From assembly GCA_001683985.1 (NCBI GenBank), contig MAEO01000208.1, forward strand, positions 1-64,000: a DNA stretch of 64,000 nucleotides, in the 5' to 3' direction. The DNA is from Smithella sp. M82. GTDB lineage: Bacteria; Desulfobacterota; Syntrophia; Syntrophales; Smithellaceae. The notes below the pieces were generated by a model. The model made no database searches and had not been told where the DNA came from. It worked only from the letters and a program-made list of their open reading frames with translations. A program made the position numbers and the translations under genes. Below are positions 53,776-62,594 of this stretch, in pieces. The first letter of the stretch is position 1, and every line of letters begins with the position of its first letter.

Positions 53776-53842
53776 TATTTCAATTATCATGCGCAATAAA
53801 TATTTTCATCGGACATTAAATGGGGGTGGACGTAGTTTAGAA

Positions 53843-53891
53843 TTGACGAAAATAATAGACTAAAAGTTCAGTATAATTATATTTAAGGGGA
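53843..53891 (+). promoter_or_regulatory. Possible promoter and ribosome-binding site of cas12a
   Basis: A perfect -10 hexamer TATAAT lies at 53872-53877. The only -35-like TTGACG (53843-53848) is 23 bases away, too far for a standard sigma-70 promoter, so activity may be weak or need an activator. AGGGGAG (53885-53891) is the ribosome-binding site, ten bases before the ATG. Confidence 0.45.
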
Positions 53892-53901
53892 GACTTTTAT
53901 T

Positions 53902-56900
53902 ATGAAGACACTATTTGAAAATTTTACAAATCAATATTCGGTAAGCAAGACTTTACGTTTTGAATTAATTCCGCAGGGCAAAACAAGAGATTTTATTGAA
54001 CAGAAAGGTCTGCTGCAACAGGACGAAGATCGTGCGGAAAAATATAATAAAGTAAAAAAGACGATTGATGAATACCATAAAAATTTCATTGAAAAATCAC
54101 TGAACGGTTTGAAATTAGAAGGGCTTGAGCAGTATAAGACTTTATATCTAAAGCAGGAAAAAGACGATAAAGACAAGAAGTTGTTTGATAAAGAAAAAGA
54201 AAATCTTAGGAAACAGATTGCGAATGCTTTTAGAAACAATGAAAAGTTTAAAACGCTCTTTGCCAAGGAATTAATAAAGAACGATTTGATGAATTTTGCC
54301 TGTGAGGAAGACAAAAAAAACGTAAAAGAATTTGAAGCTTTTACAACTTATTTCACCGGTTTTCACCAGAATAGGGCAAACATGTATGTAGCGGATGAGA
54401 AACGAACGGCTATTGCGAGCCGGCTTATACATGAGAATCTGCCCAAGTTCATTGATAACATCAGGATATTTGAAAAGATGAAAAATGAAGCGCCCGAGCT
54501 TCTTTCCTCTTTTAATCAAACATTAAAGGATATGAAAGATGTTATCAAGGGCACAACATTGGAAGAAATATTTTCACTGGATTATTTCAATAAGACACTT
54601 ACACAATCGGGGATTGACATATATAATTCCGTAATCGGCGGCAGAACACCCGAAGAGGGAAAAACCAAAATCAAGGGTCTGAACGAATACATCAATACGG
54701 ATTACAATCAGAAGCAGACAGACAAGAAAAAAAGACAGCCCAAGTTCAAGCAACTCTACAAACAGATATTGAGCGACAGGCAGAGCCTGTCATTTATTGC
54801 GGGGGCATTCAAAAATGATACTGAAATTCTGGAAGCAATAGAAAAATTCTATGTAAATGAATTGCTGCATTTATCCAGTGAAGGCAAATCAATCAATGTA
54901 TTGGATGCAACCAAAAATGCTGTAAGCAATCTTGAATCTTTCGACCTGACTAAGATTTATTTCAGAAGCGGCGCTTCATTGACCGATGTTTCCAAAAAGG
55001 TATTTGGAGACTGGAGCATTATTAACAGGGCTTTAGATAATTACTACGCAACAACCTATCCCATCAAGCCAAGAGAGAAATCAGAGAAATACGAAGAGCG
55101 GAAAGAGAAATGGCTCAAGCAGGACTTTGACATTAACCTGATACAGACAGCAATCAATCAGTATGAAAACGAAACAGTAAAAGAAAAAAACAGTGGGAAG
55201 GTCATCGCTGATTACTTTGCGAAGTTCTGCGATGACAAAGAGACTGATTTAATTCAGAAGGTCAATGAAGGCTATATAGCTGTCAAGGATTTGCTGAACA
55301 CCCCTTATCCTGAAAATGAGAAGCTCGGGAGCAATAAGGATCAGGTAAAACAGATAAAGGCATTTATGGACAGCATAATGGACATTATGCATTTTGTAAG
55401 ACCGCTGAGCCTGAAGGATACCGATAAAGAGAAAGACGAAACATTCTATAGTCTGTTTACACCTCTATATGACCGTTTGACCCAAACCATCGCACTCTAC
55501 AATAAGGTGCGTAACTACCTGACACAGAAACCATACAGCACGGAAAAGATAAAACTGAACTTTGAAAACTCCACATTGCTGGGTGGATGGGATTTAAATA
55601 AAGAAACAGACAATACAGCCATTATACTGAGGAAAGATAATCTTTATTATCTGGGCATTATGGACAAGAGCCATAACAGGATATTCAGAAACGTACCTAA
55701 AGCGGATAAAAAGGATTCCTGCTACGAGAAAATGGTTTACAAGCTTCTGGCTGGAGCAAATAAAATGCTGCCGAAGGTATTCTTTTCGCAGTCACGGAGA
55801 CAGGAATTTAGTCCGTCGGCGAAACTGCTGGAAAACTACAAGAATGAGACGCACAAAAAAGGTGATAATTTCAACCTGAATCATTGCCATGAATTAATTG
55901 ATTTTTTCAAAGACTCAATCAACAAACACGAGGACTGGAAAAACTTTGATTTCAGGTTTTCAGCCACGTCCGCCTATGCTGATTTGAGCGGATTCTACCA
56001 CGAGGTGGAACATCAGGGCTATAAGATAAGTTTCCAGAGCGCAGCCGATTCCTTCATTGACGATTTGGTCAATGAGGGGAAGCTCTATCTCTTCCAAATA
56101 TACAACAAGGATTTCTCGCCTTTTAGTAAAGGCAAGCCCAACCTGCATACGCTTTACTGGAAGATGCTTTTCGCAGAGGAAAATCTGAAAGACGTTGTTT
56201 ACAAACTGAACGGCGCAGCCGAGATATTTTATCGCAAATTGTCAATTGCCGCAAAAAACAGAACCGTACATAAAGCAAAAGAGATTCTGCAAAATAAAAA
56301 TCCTGATAATCCAAAAGCTACGAGCAAATTTGACTATGATATAATCAAGGATAAACGATACACGCTTGATAAATTCCAGTTTCATGTGCCGATTACCATG
56401 AATTTCAAGGCTGAAGGCATATTCAATATGAACCAGAGGGTCAACCAGTTCCTCAAGGCCAACCCCGATATTAATATCATCGGAATAGACAGGGGAGAAA
56501 GGCATCTGCTTTACTACACCCTGATAAATCAGAAAGGTAAGATTCTCAAACAGGACACCTTGAATGTCATTGCCAATGAAAAGCAGAAAGTTGACTATCA
56601 CAACCTGCTGGACAAGAAAGAGGGTGATAGAGCTACGGCAAGGCAGGAATGGGGCGTAATTGAGACCATTAAAGAACTGAAGGAAGGTTATCTGTCGCAG
56701 GTCATCCACAAACTGACCGATTTGATGATTGAAAACAACGCCATCATTGTGATGGAAGATTTGAACTTCGGTTTCAAGCGAGGAAGGCAGAAGGTGGAGA
56801 AGCAGGTTTACCAGAAGTTTGAGAAAATGCTGATTGATAAACTCAATTACCTTGTCGATAAGAATAAAAAAGCAAATGAACTGGGCGGTCTGCTCAACGC

Positions 56901-57654
56901 CTTCCAGTTAGCGAACAAGTTTGAAAGTTTCCAGAAAATGGGGAAACAGAACGGATTTATTTTTTACGTGCCTGCGTGGAACACAAGCAAGACTGACCCT
57001 GCCACAGGTTTCATTGATTTCCTGAAACCCAGATATGAGAACCTGAAGCAGGCAAAGGACTTCTTTGAGAAGTTTGATTCCATCCATTTCAACAGCAAGG
57101 CAGATTATTTTGAATTTGCTTTTGATTTTAAAAACTTCACCGAAAAGGCAGACGGTGGAAGAACGAAATGGACAGTCTGCGCCACCAATGAGGACCGGTA
57201 TGCCTGGAACAGGGCGTTAAACAACAACAGGGGCGGTCAGGAAAAATACGATATCACAGCAGAACTGAAATCCCTGTTTGACGGAAAGGTGGACTATCAA
57301 AGCGGCAAGGATTTGAAACAGCAGATAGCAAGTCAGGAATCTGCCGATTTCTTCAGGACATTAATGAAATATTTAAGTGTCACTCTTTCATTGCGGCACA
57401 ACAACGGAGAAAAAGGTGAGGCAGAGCAGGATTATATTCTTTCGCCTGTTGCAGATAGTATGGGAAAATTCTTTGATTCAAGGAAAGCAGGTGACGATAT
57501 GCCCAAGAATGCCGACGCCAACGGCGCTTATCATATCGCGCTTAAAGGTTTATGGTGTCTGGAACAGATCAGCAAAACGGACGACTTGAAAAAAGTAAAG
57601 TTAGCCATTAGCAATAAAGAATGGCTTGAATTTGCGCAAACACTAAAAGGATAA
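53902..57654 (+). CDS. cas12a: Cas12a (Cpf1), type V-A effector
   Basis: A 1250-residue RNA-guided DNA endonuclease, very similar to the Smithella Cas12a in length and in long blocks from the N-terminus (NFTNQYSVSKTLRFELIPQG) to the end. The RuvC triad is intact: Asp863 in IIGIDRGERHLLYY, Glu952 in IIVMEDLNFGFK and Asp1205 in NADANGAYHIALKGL. The Nuc-domain Arg is probably Arg1165 in LSLRHNNGE. The protein would process its own pre-crRNA through the AATTTCTACTATTGTAGAT handle and cut T-rich-PAM DNA; both are family knowledge. It heads the cas operon; the next gene starts six bases after its stop. Its base composition is closer to the chromosome than that of the A-rich gene after it. Confidence 0.97.
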   Translation: MKTLFENFTNQYSVSKTLRFELIPQGKTRDFIEQKGLLQQDEDRAEKYNKVKKTIDEYHKNFIEKSLNGLKLEGLEQYKTLYLKQEKDDKDKKLFDKEKENLRKQIANAFRNNEKFKTLFAKELIKNDLMNFACEEDKKNVKEFEAFTTYFTGFHQNRANMYVADEKRTAIASRLIHENLPKFIDNIRIFEKMKNEAPELLSSFNQTLKDMKDVIKGTTLEEIFSLDYFNKTLTQSGIDIYNSVIGGRTPEEGKTKIKGLNEYINTDYNQKQTDKKKRQPKFKQLYKQILSDRQSLSFIAGAFKNDTEILEAIEKFYVNELLHLSSEGKSINVLDATKNAVSNLESFDLTKIYFRSGASLTDVSKKVFGDWSIINRALDNYYATTYPIKPREKSEKYEERKEKWLKQDFDINLIQTAINQYENETVKEKNSGKVIADYFAKFCDDKETDLIQKVNEGYIAVKDLLNTPYPENEKLGSNKDQVKQIKAFMDSIMDIMHFVRPLSLKDTDKEKDETFYSLFTPLYDRLTQTIALYNKVRNYLTQKPYSTEKIKLNFENSTLLGGWDLNKETDNTAIILRKDNLYYLGIMDKSHNRIFRNVPKADKKDSCYEKMVYKLLAGANKMLPKVFFSQSRRQEFSPSAKLLENYKNETHKKGDNFNLNHCHELIDFFKDSINKHEDWKNFDFRFSATSAYADLSGFYHEVEHQGYKISFQSAADSFIDDLVNEGKLYLFQIYNKDFSPFSKGKPNLHTLYWKMLFAEENLKDVVYKLNGAAEIFYRKLSIAAKNRTVHKAKEILQNKNPDNPKATSKFDYDIIKDKRYTLDKFQFHVPITMNFKAEGIFNMNQRVNQFLKANPDINIIGIDRGERHLLYYTLINQKGKILKQDTLNVIANEKQKVDYHNLLDKKEGDRATARQEWGVIETIKELKEGYLSQVIHKLTDLMIENNAIIVMEDLNFGFKRGRQKVEKQVYQKFEKMLIDKLNYLVDKNKKANELGGLLNAFQLANKFESFQKMGKQNGFIFYVPAWNTSKTDPATGFIDFLKPRYENLKQAKDFFEKFDSIHFNSKADYFEFAFDFKNFTEKADGGRTKWTVCATNEDRYAWNRALNNNRGGQEKYDITAELKSLFDGKVDYQSGKDLKQQIASQESADFFRTLMKYLSVTLSLRHNNGEKGEAEQDYILSPVADSMGKFFDSRKAGDDMPKNADANGAYHIALKGLWCLEQISKTDDLKKVKLAISNKEWLEFAQTLKG

Positions 57655-57660
57655 ATTATT

Positions 57661-60600
57661 ATGGAAACAATATTATACCAACGAACAAGATCAATACGGT
57701 TTAAATTAGAACCTATTGAAGCAGAAGAAATAGAAAAAGAAATTACTGTAATCAAAACCCAAGACAATGACGGCTTGGTGCAAGACTGCATATTCTTGGT
57801 TAATAAAGGCAATGAACTTGCAAATAAGCTAAGTAAACTTATTTGTCGTGATTACAACTGTGATGAACAAAACAATATCTCATTAAAACTTAGAAAAGAT
57901 GTGGATGTAAAGTATGTTTGGCTGAGACTTTATACAAAAAATGAATATTATGATTGGAGTGAACCCAATAACAAAACAAAAATATATTCATTAGCTGAAA
58001 TACCTTATTTATCAGAAAAATTTGTGCATTGGTTTGCATCATGGAAAAGGGATTTGGCCATATTAAATGAACAAATAACAAAAAAAACAGAGGAGCAACA
58101 CAATTTAAACAGAAGGGCAGATATAGGTTTGATTATACAATCATTATCCAAGCGCAACAGTTTTCCCTTTATAAAAGAGTTTATAGCAGCAATGAATCCT
58201 AAAAATGCATCTAAAATAGAGATAGAAGAAATCGTAAAAGAAATTGATGAGCTGCTGAATAAGTGCGAAAAAGGATTTTTACCCACCCAATCATCGGGTT
58301 ATCCGATTGCTCGTGCAAGTTTGAATTACTATACTATTTTCAAGAATCCAAAAGATTTTGACAAGGAAATATTGGAATTAAGCGGTGAAAAATTCTGTAA
58401 CGACAATCAAAATGAATGCGAAATATTGAAAGCATTTTTTACGCATTGTTTTGATGTGGATGGGTTTTGTGGAATGTTCTTGGATGTAAAAAAATTAGAA
58501 AACATCTGCTCAAAGTTAAATAGCATAAAGAATTATCAAGAAAATGATAAGCAACTTATCGCAGAAGCCATAGACAATAAAATTAAGCTACTAAACGAAG
58601 AAAAAGACAATAGCAAAAAAAAGAAAGCAAAAAAAATAATTGAACAACTTGAAAATGATAAAAAAATAGTGTGCAACTTTTGGGAACTTCAGGAAAACTT
58701 TTATGTTCAAGAAAGAAATTCTTCCAAAAATAATAACAATAAATACTGCCTCAATAAAAACTATTTTTTGATACAACAGTTATGCCAAAGCATGAAATTA
58801 TTCAAGGCAAGAGAAAAAGCAAGGTTTAACGAAGCTGTACAAAATAATAAGGACTTACCTTATGGTCAGTTGAATCAGTTTTTTCTGTTTTCAGCTATAC
58901 AAATCGGTAATGAAAATGACAAAAGAAAAACTGACAATGAGGTGTTTGATGATTTTATGAAGCACAATAAAGAGCTACATGATATTTCCGATAAAATTAG
59001 CACGCTTAAACAAAACAAAAATTTGGATGAAAAAAATAAAAAAGAATTAGATAAAATATGTACCCAGAAAGATCAAATAGCAAAAAGCAGAGGCAAATAT
59101 TTTACAGATTTAGATCATAATAAAACCTATTTTTCCAATTATGTTAAGTTCTGCAATGTATATAGAGAAGTTGCTTTAAAAGCTGGGCAGCTTAAAGCCA
59201 GAATTAAAGGCATAGAAAAGGAAAAAATAGAATCCCAGCGATTAAAATATTGGTCAGTAATTATTGAAGAGAATAAAAAGCAATATGTCGCTTTTATTCC
59301 TAAAAGTAATGACTATGCAAAAAAAGCTTATGAGAATTATTCAAAAATATATACTAATGATAATTCAATAAACACTTGTCAGTTACATTATTTTGAATCA
59401 CTTACACACAGAGCTTTAGAAAAACTTTGTTTCAGCGGTGTACAAGAAAGAACAAATACCTTTCAACCTGAAATAAAAAAGGAATTATCAATAGAGAAAT
59501 TTCCAAACTATTACGAAAAAGGATATTTCATTAAAGGTGAATATTTTTTCAATGATAAAAAAACAGGTATAAAAGATGAATCCAAACTAATCCAATTCTA
59601 TAAAGATGTACTAAATACGCAATATGCCAAATCAGCGCTTAAAGGCATCCCGTGGGAGCAATTAAAAAAAACTGTTTTAGATATTCAGTTCGAAAATTTT
59701 GATGGATTCCGCCAAGCTCTTGAAAAGTTCAGCTATGTAAAGCATATTAAAACAAAGAAAGATTTATTGAATGAATTATCAAAAGAATATGATGCTCAAA
59801 TATTTGAAATTACCTCTTTAGATTTAAAACGGCAAATCAAAGAGGACGCAAATCTTAAAGAACACACAAAAATATGGATGGAATTTTGGAGCGAAAACAA
59901 CCAAAGTAATAATTACTTGATCAGAATAAATCCGCAATTAACCATCACTTGGCGTGATAGCAAAGAAAGCAGAGAGAAAAAATATGGAGAAGAAACTTCT
60001 TTATATGATGTGAATAAAAATAACCGATTTCTAAAACCGCAATATACAATTTCCTTTACCATTACCGAAAACGCCACAACACAAACAATGAACACAGCAT
60101 TTAAAGATGCGCAAACTAAAAAAGATCAGATTCATGAGTTTAATAAACAATTATTCCAATCATATCAACCTCAATATTTTTTTGGAATAGACGTAGGAAA
60201 TATAGAATTGGCCACCCTGTGTATTATTAATCCTGAAAAAGATTTGAATGAAGAAAAGATGTCAAAAGAATCTTTACAATATTTTGATGTTTATAAGTTG
60301 AAAAAAGACCAATATAATTTCTCTAAGCCCTATCACTTCAAGACGAGGAATGAAACCAGGGAAAGAAAAGCAATAGATAATCTTTCTTATTTTGCAATCG
60401 AAGAAAATTACAAACAAACATTCAATGACGATAATTTTGAAGCGTGTTTTTCTGATTTATTTGAAAAACCGGTTAACACTTGTGCCATTGATCTTACAAC
60501 GGCAAAGGTTTTAGGTGATAAGATATTTCTCAATGGCGATATCAAAACTTATCTTTCGTTAAAAGAACGAAACGCAAGAAGGAAAATTTGTCAAATCATT

Positions 60601-61314
60601 GAAAAACATCCGAACGCTAAACTTCTGATTAATGGAAATAAAATTTTCTTTCAGGAAAGTACATCATGTGAAAGAACCTGCCTTTGCCAAGAACCTATTT
60701 ATTATTTTAATGATAAATATGATAGAGAAGTACAAACTTTGGCAGATATAAATAATAGACTTGAAGATTATATTAAAGATAAAGATAAATCCGAGCTGAT
60801 AGAAGAGAGTAAAATAAATCACCTCAGAGCCGCCATTGCTGCAAATATGACTGGCGTTATCTATCATCTTTTTGAAAAATACCAGAGCTTAATTGTTTTG
60901 GAATATTTAACGATTTCAGATATAGCAAGTCATAAAAAAGGCTTAAAAGCTTTTGAAGGAAACATAACACGTCCATTACAAATTGCATTATTTCGTAAAT
61001 TTTTAAAAAGCAGTCTTGTTCCACCTGCATTGAGTGAAATTATTCAATTGAGAGAAAAAGCAAAGGATAGAATAACAAAAATAGGGATAATAAATTTTAT
61101 TGATAAAACTGCTACTAGCGTTTCTTGTCCAAATTGTCTTGGTAAATTTGAAAATTATAATGATAATAAGAGAAAAGGATTTTGTTTATGTCCTGATTGT
61201 GGTTTTGATACAAGAACTGACCTTAAAGGATTTGAAGGCTTAGACGGCCCCGACAAAGTTGCCGCTTTCAATATTGCCAAAAGAGGATTTGAAGACTTGC
61301 AAAAGCACAAATAA
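57661..61314 (+). CDS. cas12a2: Cas12a2-like RNA-triggered effector nuclease
   Basis: A 1217-residue second effector. The N-terminus (TRSIRFKLEPIE) mirrors the Cas12a wedge start (KTLRFELIPQ). RuvC I is FFGIDVGNIELATL (Asp844), RuvC II is LIVLEYLTISDI (Glu1081) and RuvC III is GPDKVAAFNIAKRGF (Asp1198). Between II and III, where Cas12a has its Nuc domain, there is a zinc ribbon with Cys1156/1159 and Cys1177/1180. Size, triad positions and ribbon agree with Cas12a2, which binds Cas12a-type crRNA, recognises target RNA and then degrades RNA, ssDNA and dsDNA indiscriminately, causing abortive infection. It lies between cas12a and cas4, coupled to both. Codons are much A-richer than those of cas12a, suggesting separate origin. 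Activity is inferred. Confidence 0.85.
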   Translation: METILYQRTRSIRFKLEPIEAEEIEKEITVIKTQDNDGLVQDCIFLVNKGNELANKLSKLICRDYNCDEQNNISLKLRKDVDVKYVWLRLYTKNEYYDWSEPNNKTKIYSLAEIPYLSEKFVHWFASWKRDLAILNEQITKKTEEQHNLNRRADIGLIIQSLSKRNSFPFIKEFIAAMNPKNASKIEIEEIVKEIDELLNKCEKGFLPTQSSGYPIARASLNYYTIFKNPKDFDKEILELSGEKFCNDNQNECEILKAFFTHCFDVDGFCGMFLDVKKLENICSKLNSIKNYQENDKQLIAEAIDNKIKLLNEEKDNSKKKKAKKIIEQLENDKKIVCNFWELQENFYVQERNSSKNNNNKYCLNKNYFLIQQLCQSMKLFKAREKARFNEAVQNNKDLPYGQLNQFFLFSAIQIGNENDKRKTDNEVFDDFMKHNKELHDISDKISTLKQNKNLDEKNKKELDKICTQKDQIAKSRGKYFTDLDHNKTYFSNYVKFCNVYREVALKAGQLKARIKGIEKEKIESQRLKYWSVIIEENKKQYVAFIPKSNDYAKKAYENYSKIYTNDNSINTCQLHYFESLTHRALEKLCFSGVQERTNTFQPEIKKELSIEKFPNYYEKGYFIKGEYFFNDKKTGIKDESKLIQFYKDVLNTQYAKSALKGIPWEQLKKTVLDIQFENFDGFRQALEKFSYVKHIKTKKDLLNELSKEYDAQIFEITSLDLKRQIKEDANLKEHTKIWMEFWSENNQSNNYLIRINPQLTITWRDSKESREKKYGEETSLYDVNKNNRFLKPQYTISFTITENATTQTMNTAFKDAQTKKDQIHEFNKQLFQSYQPQYFFGIDVGNIELATLCIINPEKDLNEEKMSKESLQYFDVYKLKKDQYNFSKPYHFKTRNETRERKAIDNLSYFAIEENYKQTFNDDNFEACFSDLFEKPVNTCAIDLTTAKVLGDKIFLNGDIKTYLSLKERNARRKICQIIEKHPNAKLLINGNKIFFQESTSCERTCLCQEPIYYFNDKYDREVQTLADINNRLEDYIKDKDKSELIEESKINHLRAAIAANMTGVIYHLFEKYQSLIVLEYLTISDIASHKKGLKAFEGNITRPLQIALFRKFLKSSLVPPALSEIIQLREKAKDRITKIGIINFIDKTATSVSCPNCLGKFENYNDNKRKGFCLCPDCGFDTRTDLKGFEGLDGPDKVAAFNIAKRGFEDLQKHK

Positions 61315-61875
61315 ATGGAACCTTACATAACTTTATCATTCTTGAATGATTTTATATTTTGTCCGCGTTCGATTTATTTTCATCAATTATACGGCGGGCT
61401 GAACTATGAATTGTATAAACAAAAGCCGCAAATAGCAGGCGCGGCGGCGCACAAGCCTATCGCAGATAAAAGTTACAGTACCAGAAAGAATGTTTTGCAG
61501 GATGTCGAAGTATTTTCAGAAAAATACAACATCTGCGGAAAGGTTGACGTGTTTGATTGTGAGGCGGGCAAACTAACTGAAAGAAAACGTGAGATAAAAA
61601 CAATCTATGACGGCTATGTCTTTCAGGTTTACGCGCAGTGTCATGCATTAAGAGAAATGGGTTATACGGTCAATGAAATTGTTATTCACGATCTGACGCA
61701 TAATAAAAACTATCCGATCCCGCTTCCTGAGAATGATGCGCAAATGCAGTCAAAGTTTGAAAAACTGATTCAAGAAATTAATTGTTTCAAAATTGATGGT
61801 GCAGCATTTGAACCGAACAGATCGAAATGTGAGCGATGTATCTATTCGCAACTATGTGATGTTTCCCCATGTTAA
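61315..61875 (+). CDS. cas4: Cas4 exonuclease
   Basis: A 186-residue RecB-family nuclease that trims prespacers and helps select PAM and orientation with Cas1-Cas2. Four Cys for the [4Fe-4S] are present: Cys16 (FIFCPRSIYF), and Cys172, Cys175 and Cys181 at the C-terminus (CERCIYSQLC). Nuclease residues appear as His46 (AAAHK), Asp78 (GKVDVF), Glu89 and Lys91 (LTERK) and the FQVYAQ motif at 103-108. It begins at the base after the cas12a2 stop and overlaps cas1 by 7 bp. The protein looks intact although its partner Cas1 is not. Confidence 0.93.
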   Translation: MEPYITLSFLNDFIFCPRSIYFHQLYGGLNYELYKQKPQIAGAAAHKPIADKSYSTRKNVLQDVEVFSEKYNICGKVDVFDCEAGKLTERKREIKTIYDGYVFQVYAQCHALREMGYTVNEIVIHDLTHNKNYPIPLPENDAQMQSKFEKLIQEINCFKIDGAAFEPNRSKCERCIYSQLCDVSPC

Positions 61876-62178
61876 GCTACCCTGATTTTAAAGAGAAAAC
61901 GATAGTTGTCGTCTTTACAAACGAAGGCCAGCGGTTTTCATTTCAAAACGATAATTTGATTGTAACTGATGCAGATGAAAAGGTGATTCTGCAAACAACC
62001 TGCTACCGCATGCTGGCTTTATGGATTGTCGGGCATTGTGTTGTAACTTCCGGCTTGCTCGAGCGAAGCAAGAAATTTGCTTTCCCGATTTAAAAGTTAC
62101 TATCGCGCATTCATACGGCAAAAACAAATAAACGATTATCCTGTTTTTATCATCAATGAGTCTGTAAACAGGGCGTAG
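61869..62178 (+). pseudogene. cas1: cas1 with a large internal deletion
   Basis: The first ~74 residues are the normal Cas1 beginning (KTIVVVFTNEGQRFSFQNDN, then TCYRMLALWIVGHCVVTSGLLERSKKFAFPI), ending in TAA at about 62091. In another frame, from about 62083 to the TAG at 62178, the sequence reads KSYYRAFIRQKQINDYPVFI, which resembles the extreme C-terminus of type V Cas1. So about 200 or more central residues are gone and the frame is changed. The lost part contains the metal-binding Glu/His/Asp of the integrase, so this cannot insert spacers. cas2 begins four bases after the C-terminal remnant, as it would in an intact operon. Confidence 0.88.
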
Positions 62179-62182
62179 CTGT

Positions 62183-62455
62183 ATGCTTTTAGTGTCGTAT
62201 GATATCAGCAACGATAAATTGCGAACGCGCTTTGCAAAATATTTAAGCAAATATGGAAACCGCTTGCAATATTCGGTTTTTGAGATTAAAAATAGCGATA
62301 GAATTATTGAAAATATTACAACCGAAATAGAAGAATATTATAGCGGTAAGTTTGAACAGACGGACAGTGTCATAATATTCATTTTAAGTAAAACTTGTGA
62401 AATAATAAAATTCGGTTATGCTAAAAATAGCGATGAGGACTTGATAATAATGTAG
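62183..62455 (+). CDS. cas2: Cas2
   Basis: A 90-residue ferredoxin-fold protein that dimerises and bridges two Cas1 dimers in the integration complex. The start MLLVSYDISNDKLRTRFAKYLSKYGNR has the conserved Asp7 after beta-1. LQYSVFEIKNS and DSVIIFIL are the following strands. Length is normal. The ribosome-binding site is poor, so expression probably relied on coupling to cas1, whose original stop is kept four bases upstream. Without Cas1 it has no known integration role. Confidence 0.93.
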   Translation: MLLVSYDISNDKLRTRFAKYLSKYGNRLQYSVFEIKNSDRIIENITTEIEEYYSGKFEQTDSVIIFILSKTCEIIKFGYAKNSDEDLIIM

Positions 62456-62594
62456 CCGCTGGTTTATTTGCAAACCGGGGTCTTAATGTCAAAATATGGC
62501 TGATTTTATGGTATTTCAGCAACTTAGGCTTAAGCGTGAAATAGAATTGTGCTTATTAAACAACTACATAGCCAGATGCTATAAGTTGTTATCT
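62456..62594 (+). promoter_or_regulatory. CRISPR leader
   Basis: 139 bp of AT-rich sequence between cas2 and the first repeat, on the expected (upstream) side for a Cas12a array. An inverted repeat AACAACT (62559-62565) / AGTTGTT (62584-62590) ends four bases before the first repeat. No anti-repeat or tracrRNA-like pairing to the repeat is visible, in line with type V-A. Confidence 0.7.

Larger units (their letters stand above)
53167..53832 (+). repeat. Three short direct repeats (AATATTTT...ATGGGGGGTGG)
   Basis: Units at 53167-53204, 53347-53379 and 53799-53832 share AATATTTT, a GGA-A core and a terminal ATGGGGGGTGGCG-like G-run, in the same orientation. They separate the HepT remnant, the DUF1016 remnant and cas12a, so they mark the boundaries of lost segments. 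Their origin is unknown. The stretch also holds short extragenic-palindrome-like sequence (TGTAGGGCG..., 53268 and 53745). Confidence 0.55.

Noticed and set aside
57661-61314. TnpB/IscB-type transposon nuclease instead of a CRISPR effector
   Set aside because: At 1217 residues it is about three times too long, sits inside the cas operon and has a Cas12a-like wedge N-terminus.
62456-62594. tracrRNA or scoutRNA gene in the leader
   Set aside because: No anti-repeat complementary to the CRISPR repeat was found, and Cas12a/Cas12a2 do not need one.
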